Source of the DNA: DATHWB01 sp035460965
GTDB taxonomy: Bacteria > Actinomycetota > Acidimicrobiia > Spongiisociales > ZC4RG35
NCBI GenBank assembly: GCA_035460965.1
Contig: DATHWB010000198.1
Span: 1 to 12,749 of the forward strand
Length of the DNA stretch: 12,749 bases
Reading direction: 5' to 3'
The notes beneath the pieces are model-generated. The model searched no databases. It was not told where the DNA came from and saw only the letters and a list, made by a program, of their open reading frames with translations. Of the stretch, positions 1-6,083 are shown piece after piece. The position numbers were made by a program, and so were the translations under genes. Position 1 is the first letter of the stretch; the number at the start of each line of letters is the position of its first letter.

Positions 1-1
1 C

Positions 2-574
2 GAGATCGGCATCCGTTACTCCTGGTATCTGGGGTTGATCTCGACGGTGCTGTTCGGATCACTGGTGGCGTCGGGCATCTACCTTATGTTCTTCTACGTG
101 CCCAGCCCCGGCCAGGCATACACCAACATCCAGACCATCCAGACCGATGTGGCGTTCGGCCAGTACATCCGCAACGTCCATCGCTGGTCGGCCCACCTGA
201 TGGTGCTGGCGGTGTCGGCGCACATGGCCCGGGTGTTCTACCGGGGCGCCTACAAGCACCCCAAGGAGTTCAACTGGGTGGTCGGCGTGATCCTGCTGGT
301 GCTGACCCTGCTGATGTCGTTCACCGGCTACCTGCTCCCCTGGGACCAGTTGGCGCTGTGGGCGGTGACCGTGGGAACCAACATGGCCGGCTTCGTGCCG
401 GTCGTCGGGGACCAGGTGAAATTCGCCCTGCTGGCGGGCGTGGAGGTGACGGCGGGCACGTTGTTGCGCTGGTACGTCCTTCACGTCCTCTTCCTACCGT
501 TCATCATCGTGATCTTCATGGCCGTCCATTTCTGGCGAGTCCGCAAGGACGGCGGCATCTCCGGACCGCTCTAG
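2..574 (+). CDS. qcrB: Cytochrome b N-terminal half (b6-type) of a bc-type quinol:cytochrome c reductase, 5' partial
   Basis: This is the membrane subunit that carries both b hemes and moves electrons from menaquinol across the membrane. The frame is open to the left edge, so the true start lies upstream; 190 residues are visible. Four hydrophobic segments fit helices A-D. The bis-His ligands are H60 and H74 of the fragment (HRWSAH...AH, 14 apart) and H161 and H176 (LHVLFLP...VHF, 15 apart). The 15-residue second spacing and the C-terminus ending in GISGPL are typical of the short b6 type rather than the fused cytochrome b usual in actinobacteria. The gene stops after helix D, and the rest of cytochrome b is the next gene, 10 nt downstream behind a GAGGAG ribosome site (574-579). 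The family is certain; the symbol is by analogy. Confidence 0.93.
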   Translation, partial: EIGIRYSWYLGLISTVLFGSLVASGIYLMFFYVPSPGQAYTNIQTIQTDVAFGQYIRNVHRWSAHLMVLAVSAHMARVFYRGAYKHPKEFNWVVGVILLVLTLLMSFTGYLLPWDQLALWAVTVGTNMAGFVPVVGDQVKFALLAGVEVTAGTLLRWYVLHVLFLPFIIVIFMAVHFWRVRKDGGISGPL

Positions 575-584
575 AGGAGTTCCC

Positions 585-1586
585 ATGGCAGACATCCCAG
601 AGAGCCTCCTCCGGCGATCGGCCGAGGCGAAGGCCAAAGCCCTCGGCGTCCCGGTCGAGCAGGTCTTGGCGGAGATGAAGGGCGAGGCGCCGCCCTCACC
701 TCCTCCTGCCGCCCCCGAACCGCCCGCTGCTTCCGCCGAGTCGGCCGACCCGGCGGACGAGGCGGTCGAGGAGGTGCCACCGGTCGAGGAGGTGCCACCG
801 GCAGCAGACGTGTCGGAGACGGCTGCCCCGCAGACCCCGTCCGGGACACCCGCCGAACCCGAGGATGCCCCGTCGGCGGTGGCGACCGCCACCGAGGAGC
901 CGCCCGCCGCCGAGGTATCACCGGCGGTCGTGGAGTCCCCCGCGGAGGAAGGGTCGTCCGTCGCCGAGGAGCCGCCCGCCGAAGGCGGTGGCAACGGCAA
1001 CGGTCGGAGAGCTGCCGTGGTCAGCGCCCGACCGGTCGCTCCGCCGAAGGACATCCCCGAAGGGGTGAGAACCCAGCGGCTCCTCACCGTCGTCAGGGCC
1101 AGGGCGATCCAGAACGTCAAGGCCGAGCCGCAGGACAAGGTCAACACCTGGCCGCACCTCATGTTGGCCGAGTTCACCGCCCTGTTGGCGATGACGGCCT
1201 TCCTGCTGATCCTCTCTGTGATCCTGCAGGCGCCGCTGCTGGAACCGGCCAACTTCAACGCCACCCCGAACCCGTCGAAGGCTCCCTGGTACTTCCTCGG
1301 GCTGCAGGAACTGCTGTCGTACTTCGACCCGCAGATAGCCGGTGTCACGGTCCCGACGATCGTCGGACTGGTGGGTTTCATGATGATCCCCTACGTCGAC
1401 AAGAACCCGTCCAACAAGCCGTCGGACCGCAAATTCGCCATCATGCTGTACACGATCTTCCTCACGGGATCCGCCGTGCTGACGATCATCGGTGTGCTCT
1501 TCCGGGGACAGGGTTTCAACTTCGCATACCCGTGGCGTGACGGCGTGTTCTTCGACGACCTCAAGGACTGGGTGCACTTCGAATGA
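585..1586 (+). CDS. Cytochrome b C-terminal half (subunit IV-like) with a long disordered N-terminal extension
   Basis: This is the second half of a split cytochrome b and supplies the Qo-site loop. Of 333 residues, only about 185-333 match the subunit IV fold: three TM helices near 194-214, 251-269 and 286-306. The Qo motif, PEWY in most cytochromes b, reads APWY at 233-236 inside NPSKAPWYFLGLQE. Residues 1-33 look like a charged helical head (IPESLLRRSAEAKAKAL). Residues 34-160 are a Pro/Ala/Glu-rich, probably unstructured region that includes a perfect hexapeptide repeat. Subunit IV is usually about 160 residues, so this extension doubles it; it should lie on the cytoplasmic side. The ATG at 585 has GAGGAG five bases upstream, and the composition stays coding-like throughout, so the long form is the likely product. 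It overlaps the Rieske gene by 4 nt. Confidence 0.9.
   Translation: MADIPESLLRRSAEAKAKALGVPVEQVLAEMKGEAPPSPPPAAPEPPAASAESADPADEAVEEVPPVEEVPPAADVSETAAPQTPSGTPAEPEDAPSAVATATEEPPAAEVSPAVVESPAEEGSSVAEEPPAEGGGNGNGRRAAVVSARPVAPPKDIPEGVRTQRLLTVVRARAIQNVKAEPQDKVNTWPHLMLAEFTALLAMTAFLLILSVILQAPLLEPANFNATPNPSKAPWYFLGLQELLSYFDPQIAGVTVPTIVGLVGFMMIPYVDKNPSNKPSDRKFAIMLYTIFLTGSAVLTIIGVLFRGQGFNFAYPWRDGVFFDDLKDWVHFE
763..798 (+). repeat. Perfect 18-bp tandem repeat, two copies, in the subunit IV extension
   Basis: The unit CGGTCGAGGAGGTGCCAC occurs at 763-780 and again at 781-798, and the next three bases (CGG) begin a third copy that then diverges. It encodes two copies of VEEVPP within the acidic, proline-rich extension. 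This looks like slippage-driven growth of a disordered linker, so copy number may vary between strains. Confidence 0.9.
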
Positions 1587-2443
1587 GTCCCGACAATCTC
1601 CTGCTCATCGGGGTGGCGGTGGTGGCGGTGGCCGCCGCGGTCGCCGCGTTCGCCATCGCCTGGCGCCGGTCCGGCGGGGACTGGCGCGGCAACGTGTCTT
1701 CCGAGACCAGGGCTGCCGACCGGTCCACTCACCTGGATCTCCCGCCCGTGCCCCTGGCCGTCGACGAGGCGCCCATCGAGGTGGCTGCCCCCACCGAGGA
1801 GCTCGAGGAAGAGGTCGAGTCCGGTCCGGTGGCGGTGGCGGTCGCCACCGAGCGCCGCCTCGTCGAAGCCACCCCCGAGGAAGCCGGTGTCACCCGCCGC
1901 CAGTTCTTCAACCGTGCGCTCGGGTCGGTCTTCGGGGCCTTCTCCGGGATGCTGGGACTCAGCTTCCTGGCCTTCCTGTGGCCGAAACTCTCGGGTGGAT
2001 TCGGTGCCGACGTCAACGCCGGGTCGGTGAGCGCCCTGCTGGACCAGGCGATCAACGACGACGGGTCCGTCACCCCGGTCTTCATCCCCGAGGCCAGGGC
2101 CTACGTCGTGCCCGCCCCACCCACCCTCAACGAGGACTTCGCCGATGCCGGAGTGGAAGCCGGCGGCGTGATGGCGCTGTTCCAACGCTGCGTGCACCTC
2201 GGGTGCCGGGTGCCCTGGTGCGGGCCCTCGCAGGGATTCGAGTGCCCGTGCCACGGCTCGAAGTACAACAGCATCGGGGAGTACAACGCCGGGCCGGCGC
2301 CCCGCAACCTCGACCGCTTCCAGATCCAGCTCAATCCCGCCAACGAGCTGATCATCCGCACGGGAAGCATCATCCAGACGCCGCGTGCTCTCGAACCGTC
2401 CGTCGAGTATCCGCAGGGCCCTTCCTGCATCGGTGTGGGCTGA
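1583..2443 (+). CDS. qcrA: Rieske [2Fe-2S] protein of the bc complex
   Basis: This subunit takes the first electron from menaquinol at the Qo site and passes it to cytochrome c. It has 286 residues. Box 1 is CVHLGC with ligands C203 and H205; box 2 is CPCHGS with ligands C221 and H224. C208 and C223 are placed to form the usual disulfide. A further cysteine, C213, sits between the boxes. There are two TM segments, about 6-27 and 113-133, joined by an acidic Pro/Ala-rich linker. TRRQFF (R105, R106) lies just before the second TM, as in the internal Tat signal of actinobacterial Rieske proteins; those usually have three TMs, this one two. The start ATG overlaps the upstream stop (ATGA), so translation is probably coupled. 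Confidence 0.95.
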   Translation: MSPDNLLLIGVAVVAVAAAVAAFAIAWRRSGGDWRGNVSSETRAADRSTHLDLPPVPLAVDEAPIEVAAPTEELEEEVESGPVAVAVATERRLVEATPEEAGVTRRQFFNRALGSVFGAFSGMLGLSFLAFLWPKLSGGFGADVNAGSVSALLDQAINDDGSVTPVFIPEARAYVVPAPPTLNEDFADAGVEAGGVMALFQRCVHLGCRVPWCGPSQGFECPCHGSKYNSIGEYNAGPAPRNLDRFQIQLNPANELIIRTGSIIQTPRALEPSVEYPQGPSCIGVG

Positions 2444-2444
2444 C

Positions 2445-4148
2445 ATGGATTCGTCAGTCGTCATCACCATCGTCGTCGTCGCGGCGGTCGCCTGGCTCGC
2501 CTTCCTCGGGGTGTCCGCCTTGCGCAGCCGCGGTCCGGAGGAGGTTCCTTCGAACCTCGCACCCGGTGAGTCCGACGACGTCCTCGAGACCAAGCGCCTC
2601 GAACGCACCCAGCAGGCTGCGGTGCTCCTGTCGGCGTTCCTCGCCATCGGACTGCCCTTGTACTACCTCGGCGAGACCAACCGCCAGGAGGGCTTCGTCG
2701 ACCAGTTCGACCAGGAGTCCGTCACCCGCGGCGAGCATCTGGTCGTCGAGTTCGCCTGCTACAGCTGCCACGGCCCCGATGGCGTCGGAGGGGTGGCCTC
2801 GTACATCGAGAAGAGGACGGGAGCCACCGTGCAGTGGGCCGCACCGCCCCTCAACAACATCTTCTACAAGTACGACCGCGACGCCGTTCGCTACTGGATC
2901 ACCTACGGCCGGGGCAACTCTCCGATGCCCGCCTGGGGTTTGGCGGGAGGCGGTCCCATGAACGAAGCCCAGGTCGAGGACGTCATCAACTACCTCGAGG
3001 CACACCAGGTTCCGCAGGCGGTCTCCGCCAACGCGGTCGAGGCCGGGATCGCCAACGCCCTCGACGACCTGGAGGACGCCGAGACGCGGCTCGATGCCGC
3101 CATCGTCAACCAGCGCCAGATCATCGCGAACCTCCGCCGCTCACCCGAACTGGCGCCGATCGCCGTCGATCTGGCACGGCGGGCGCGGGCGATCCTCGAC
3201 GGAGCCGGGGAGGGGATCGACACCGACGGGGACGGACTGAGCGACGCCGCCGAACAACAGTTGTCCGCCCTCACCGCAGAAGCTGCCGAGCGATTCTCCC
3301 TGCCGGGCCTCGACCTGATCGAGCTGGACCCCGAGAACCCCGAATCCGAGGGGATCCCCGACGCCGATCGGGTGGCCGAGATCGTGGCGATCCTCACCGA
3401 CCTGGCGGCCGACCAGGCGCCGGCGGTCGTTGCACAGTTGACTGCCATCGAGGCTCTGCTCGAGTCCGAGGGCGACGACACGGACGGTGACGGGATACCG
3501 GACGCCGCCGAGGCACAGATCATGTCCCAGATCGAAGCCGCCCGGACCTCGGTCGTCCCGTCCGAGATCCGCGTCGTCACGCTCGACCCCACCAATCCGG
3601 AATCCGTGGGAGGCGTCGCCGATCGAGCCACCGCCACGACCGTGGTGTCCGGCTTGGCATCGTTGGCGTTGAACCTCGAGGTGCAGGCCAACAACCTCGA
3701 CTCGCTGTTGATACCCGCCGAACAGGCACTGGCGAATCTGCTCGAGGCGAAGGAACGGCGAGCATGGGAGTTCGACTTCCAGGGCATCGCCGATCACGTG
3801 TTCGACGGGGACGTCGAGAAGGCGCGGCGGATCGTGGGCGTCTACCAGTCCAACTGCGCACGCTGTCACACCTCCGGCTACTCCGCCGGCGTGGCGTTCG
3901 CCCAGGAGGCCGGCTCGGGCGGCTTCGGTCCGGCGCTGTGGGACGGTCGACCGGCCATCCAGTTCCTGACCGAGGAGGACCTGGTCGAATTCATCATGAA
4001 CGGCGCCGAAGCCAACGCTCCCTACGGGGTCAACGGGTTCGGCAATGGTCAGATGCCGGGATTCGGGGCGACGCTGTCGAGCCAGGATCTGGCGGATCTC
4101 GCCCTCTGGCTGCGGGCCGGCAACCTCACGGGGATGGAGGGCAACTGA
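2445..4148 (+). CDS. Membrane-anchored diheme cytochrome c with a duplicated calcium-loop insert
   Basis: This is the cytochrome c subunit of the bc complex, expected to accept electrons from the Rieske protein on the outer face. It has 567 residues. Two TM helices lie near 5-26 and 57-76. Heme domain 1 has CYSCH at 105-109 with likely axial M161 (SPMPAW). Heme domain 2 has CARCH at 471-475 with likely M537 (QMPGF). Between them, residues about 193-440 form an insert of predicted helices with two DTDGDG motifs at 259-264 and 345-350, each followed by a DAAE segment. Diheme QcrC proteins normally have the two heme domains nearly back to back. The frame is open further upstream to 2385, but ATG 2445, one base after the Rieske stop, starts right before TM1 and avoids a 59-nt overlap. 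The role is clear from context; what the insert does is not. Confidence 0.9.
   Translation: MDSSVVITIVVVAAVAWLAFLGVSALRSRGPEEVPSNLAPGESDDVLETKRLERTQQAAVLLSAFLAIGLPLYYLGETNRQEGFVDQFDQESVTRGEHLVVEFACYSCHGPDGVGGVASYIEKRTGATVQWAAPPLNNIFYKYDRDAVRYWITYGRGNSPMPAWGLAGGGPMNEAQVEDVINYLEAHQVPQAVSANAVEAGIANALDDLEDAETRLDAAIVNQRQIIANLRRSPELAPIAVDLARRARAILDGAGEGIDTDGDGLSDAAEQQLSALTAEAAERFSLPGLDLIELDPENPESEGIPDADRVAEIVAILTDLAADQAPAVVAQLTAIEALLESEGDDTDGDGIPDAAEAQIMSQIEAARTSVVPSEIRVVTLDPTNPESVGGVADRATATTVVSGLASLALNLEVQANNLDSLLIPAEQALANLLEAKERRAWEFDFQGIADHVFDGDVEKARRIVGVYQSNCARCHTSGYSAGVAFAQEAGSGGFGPALWDGRPAIQFLTEEDLVEFIMNGAEANAPYGVNGFGNGQMPGFGATLSSQDLADLALWLRAGNLTGMEGN
3141..3656 (+). repeat. Two tandem ~86-residue modules with thrombospondin type 3-like Ca-binding loops
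   Basis: This in-frame protein duplication covers residues about 233-318 and 319-404 of the diheme cytochrome c. The aligned landmarks repeat at exactly 86 residues: DTDGDGLSDAAE at 259-270 against DTDGDGIPDAAE at 345-356, and LDPENPES at 294-301 against LDPTNPES at 380-387. The DxDxDGxxD pattern is the calcium loop of TSP3 and EF-hand-like repeats, often followed, as here, by an LDP(x)NP(x)S segment. DNA identity is partial, so the duplication is old. Calcium binding is inferred from the motif only. Confidence 0.82.
4136..4140 (+). promoter_or_regulatory. Ribosome binding site GGAGG for the small membrane protein
   Basis: GGAGG lies seven bases before the ATG at 4148, inside the end of the cytochrome c gene. 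It supports that ATG over in-frame upstream alternatives that would overlap the cytochrome c gene for hundreds of bases. Confidence 0.75.
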
Positions 4149-4501
4149 TGAGAGAACTCTTCCGCGAACTGCTGTCGGCGAACTTGTTCGTCACCGGCAT
4201 CATCCTGACCGTCGCGTCCTTCATCATCTTCTTCGGTTCGGTCTATCTCCTCAACTACACGAACCTCGGAAAGAAGCTGGCGTTCCTCGTCACCGGTGCG
4301 GGCATCTTCGCCTGGAGCACGATCGGATCGCTGTTGTTCGTGCTGTACGCCCCCCGGGGCCCTCGCCCCGAGAACATCGAGGGTCTGAACGCCTTCGAGA
4401 TCAGGGTCATCCCGATCGCCTACATGCTCGTGTCGTTCATCCTGTTCATCATGTTCCTCGTCGCGATGAACCAGTACGAGGAGTCCCAGGAACGGGCCTG
4501 A
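4148..4501 (+). CDS. Small three-TM protein of the bc operon, function unknown
   Basis: The protein has 117 residues with three hydrophobic segments near 13-35, 43-66 and 86-107. The short loops carry NYTNLGKK and a charged stretch, APRGPRPENIEG. It has no Cys, and no His, so it binds no heme or FeS cluster by the usual ligands. It overlaps the cytochrome c stop by one base (TGATG) and has a good ribosome site, so it is surely part of the operon. The best guess from context is an accessory or assembly subunit of the bc complex. I do not recognise the family. Confidence 0.85.
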   Translation: MRELFRELLSANLFVTGIILTVASFIIFFGSVYLLNYTNLGKKLAFLVTGAGIFAWSTIGSLLFVLYAPRGPRPENIEGLNAFEIRVIPIAYMLVSFILFIMFLVAMNQYEESQERA

Positions 4502-4502
4502 C

Positions 4503-4512
4503 CGCCGCGGCG
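4503..4512. other. Perfect 10-bp GC palindrome between convergent genes
   Basis: CGCCGCGGCG fills most of the 16-bp gap between the bc operon stop and the rex stop. It could help end transcription from both sides, but it has no T-tract and such palindromes are common in GC-rich DNA, so its role is unproven. Confidence 0.3.
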
Positions 4513-4517
4513 CCGCT

Positions 4518-5135
4518 TCAGCGCGCCAGGTAATAGCTGAGGATGCGGAACTCGGTGGCGAGGTCGACGTTGCGGACCACCACCTCGGGCGGCACCCGAA
4601 CGTTGACGCCCGTGAAGTTGAGGATCGCCCGGATGCGAGCCTCCACCATCCGGTCCGTCACGGATTGAGCGGCCGAGACCGGAGTGGCGATCACGCCGAT
4701 CTCGTAGGGCGCCGCTAGTGCGTCTGCCACCAACCGCCCGATGTCCCGGACCGGCATCCCGCCGACCATGGCGCCGATTCGCTGCGGGCTCTTGTCGTAC
4801 ACGGCACTGATGTCGAATCCCGTGGCTGCGAATCCGCCGTATCCGGCGAGGGCGGTACCCAGGTTGCCGGCGCCGACCAGTGCCACCCGCCGAGTTCGCT
4901 CCAGACCGAGCGCCCGCCGGATCGCCGACGTCAGCAGCGGCACGTCGTACCCCACGCCCCGCGTGCCGGAGTAGCGGACGTGGGACAGGTCTTTGCGCAC
5001 CTGCACGGCCGAGCCACCCGCGGCGGTGGCGATGTCCTCGGAGCCCACCGTGTCCCGGGTGGGCGCGATGTCCTCCAGGAACTGCAGGTACTTCGGGAGT
5101 CGGCGGACGGTGGCGTCCGGGATACGGTCGGTCAC
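4518..5135 (-). CDS. rex: Rex, NADH/NAD+-sensing transcriptional repressor
   Basis: Rex binds NADH or NAD+ and represses respiratory genes when the NADH ratio is low, letting go when NADH rises. The protein has 205 residues, at the short end for the family. The N-terminal winged helix (about 1-75) includes IPDATVRRLPKYL and the recognition segment VRKDLS (46-51), followed by the hallmark GTRGVGYDV (57-65). The Rossmann domain has GAGNLG at 88-93 and D114 at the end of the second strand. IGVIATP (146-152) and ILNFTGV (171-177) are also family hallmarks. The start is GTG at 5135; no clear Shine-Dalgarno precedes it. The gene converges on the bc operon and is divergent from nuoA, so both respiratory operons are natural targets. 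The family call is firm; the targets are inferred. Confidence 0.95.
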   Translation of the reverse strand: MTDRIPDATVRRLPKYLQFLEDIAPTRDTVGSEDIATAAGGSAVQVRKDLSHVRYSGTRGVGYDVPLLTSAIRRALGLERTRRVALVGAGNLGTALAGYGGFAATGFDISAVYDKSPQRIGAMVGGMPVRDIGRLVADALAAPYEIGVIATPVSAAQSVTDRMVEARIRAILNFTGVNVRVPPEVVVRNVDLATEFRILSYYLAR

Positions 5136-5142
5136 CGTCAGG

Positions 5143-5148
5143 AAGGTA
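5143..5148 (-). promoter_or_regulatory. Possible -10 box (TACCTT) for leaderless rex
   Basis: On the minus strand, TACCTT fits the loose actinobacterial TANNNT pattern and ends seven bases before the rex GTG, placing a transcript start at or next to the start codon. There is no Shine-Dalgarno and no clear -35. The match to TATAAT is only 3 of 6. Confidence 0.3.
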
Positions 5149-5154
5149 CCGGCT

Positions 5155-5171
5155 CCGATTCCCGGATTCGG
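5155..5171. promoter_or_regulatory. Imperfect 17-bp palindrome in the rex-nuoA gap, candidate operator
   Basis: CCGATTC-CCG-GATTCGG has arms that pair at 6 of 7 positions. It lies between the two divergent start codons and covers the place where a -35 for the putative nuoA -10 (5184-5189) would fall. Its size suits a Rex dimer, but the half-site does not resemble the known TTGTGAA Rex half-site, so the binding protein may be another regulator or none. Confidence 0.35.
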
Positions 5172-5183
5172 GTTTCCGACTTC

Positions 5184-5189
5184 TATTCT
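5184..5189 (+). promoter_or_regulatory. Possible -10 box (TATTCT) for leaderless nuoA
   Basis: TATTCT matches TATAAT at 4 of 6 positions and ends eight bases before the nuoA ATG at 5198. The intervening bases are CGGCGGCG, with no GGAGG-like site. The spacing would put transcription initiation within a few bases of the start codon. Confidence 0.4.
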
Positions 5190-5197
5190 CGGCGGCG

Positions 5198-5590
5198 ATG
5201 GAACTCGTCGACTATCTGCCGCTGGCGGTGATGTTCGTTCTGGCGGCCGGCTTCGTTGCCGTATCGCTGGGCGTGTCGAAGCTCTTCTCTCCTTCGAACC
5301 CGTCCCCCGAGAAGACGGCGCCGTACGAGTCGGGCATCCTCCCCGAGTCCGAGCCCTCGCAGCGCTTCCCGGTGCGCTTCTACCTGGTCGCCATGCTGTT
5401 CGTCGTCTTCGACGTCGAGATCATCTTCCTCTTCGCCTGGGCCTCCCGGTTCAACGATCTCGGCTGGTTCGGCATCGGCGCAATCTTCATCTTCAGCTTC
5501 TTCGTCCTCGAGACCCTGGCTTACGTGTGGAAGCGCGGGGCCTTGGACTGGAACGTGCCGAGCAGCCGCTACCTGTCCGAGCGGGGCTGA
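5198..5590 (+). CDS. nuoA: NADH-quinone oxidoreductase subunit A
   Basis: NuoA is a small membrane subunit of complex I that helps frame the quinone chamber and the start of the proton path. It has 130 residues, normal for the family, with three TM helices near 5-29, 61-82 and 90-111. The conserved loop has PYESG at 42-46 and the second helix has FDVEIIFLF at 71-79, with D72 and E74 as the conserved acids. The ATG at 5198 starts just before TM1; a longer open frame upstream crosses into rex and is not credible. It is the first gene of the operon, and nuoB follows after 4 nt. Confidence 0.95.
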   Translation: MELVDYLPLAVMFVLAAGFVAVSLGVSKLFSPSNPSPEKTAPYESGILPESEPSQRFPVRFYLVAMLFVVFDVEIIFLFAWASRFNDLGWFGIGAIFIFSFFVLETLAYVWKRGALDWNVPSSRYLSERG

Positions 5591-5594
5591 TCCG

Positions 5595-6083
5595 ATGTCC
5601 GATGTGCCGCGCCCACCCGGAATCCTCATGTCGACGGTGGAGACCGCCGCCCGGTGGGCTGCCACCAGGTCGATGTTCCCGGCGACCTTCGGACTCGCCT
5701 GCTGCGCCATCGAGATGATGGCCACCGGCGGGGCACACTACGACCTCGCCCGATTCGGGATGGAAGTGTTCCGGGCATCACCCAGACAGGCGGACCTGAT
5801 GATCGTGGCTGGTCGGGTCAGCCAGAAGATGGCTCCGGTACTCCGCCAGGTGTACGACCAGATGCCGGATCCCAAGTGGGTCATCTCGATGGGGGCGTGC
5901 GCCTCCACCGGCGGCATGTTCAACAACTACGCCCTGGTGCAAGGCGTCGACCAGGTCGTTCCGGTCGACATCTACGTCCCCGGCTGTCCGCCCGGCCCCC
6001 AGAGCCTGATGCACGGGATCCTGACCCTCCACGACAAGATCATGTCCGGTGAGATCCTTCGACATGGGGCGGTGCCCGCATGA
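5595..6083 (+). CDS. nuoB: NADH-quinone oxidoreductase subunit B
   Basis: NuoB holds the terminal [4Fe-4S] cluster N2, which hands electrons to menaquinone at the junction with NuoD. It has 162 residues. The four cluster ligands are present: the tandem pair C36-C37 in LACCAIE, C102 in GACAS and C131 in PGCPPGP. There is no long C-terminal tail. Start ATG 5595 lies 4 nt after nuoA, and the stop overlaps nuoC by 4 nt (ATGA). No strong Shine-Dalgarno is seen, so translation is probably coupled to nuoA. Confidence 0.96.
   Translation: MSDVPRPPGILMSTVETAARWAATRSMFPATFGLACCAIEMMATGGAHYDLARFGMEVFRASPRQADLMIVAGRVSQKMAPVLRQVYDQMPDPKWVISMGACASTGGMFNNYALVQGVDQVVPVDIYVPGCPPGPQSLMHGILTLHDKIMSGEILRHGAVPA

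Noticed and set aside
763..798. Tandem repeat as a CRISPR or regulatory array
   Set aside because: Only two in-frame 18-bp copies with no spacers, inside a coding region; simple slippage explains it.
494..1381. Long open frame on the minus strand opposite subunit IV (295 codons)
   Set aside because: It is Ser/Gly/Ala-rich, with no recognisable domain, and lies antisense to a clear cytochrome b gene; GC-rich codon bias keeps such frames open.
2385..2444. Extended N-terminus for the diheme cytochrome c starting at 2385
   Set aside because: It would overlap the Rieske gene by 59 nt and add an Arg/Ser-rich lead before TM1; ATG 2445 lies right after the Rieske stop.
1391..2647. 418-codon minus-strand open frame opposite the Rieske gene
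   Set aside because: His/Gly/Arg/Asp-rich shadow translation without motifs, crossing three real genes.
5136..5197. A classical Rex operator (TTGTGAA...TTCACAA) in the rex-nuoA gap
   Set aside because: No such half-site is present in the 62 bp; only the unrelated CCGATTC palindrome is seen.
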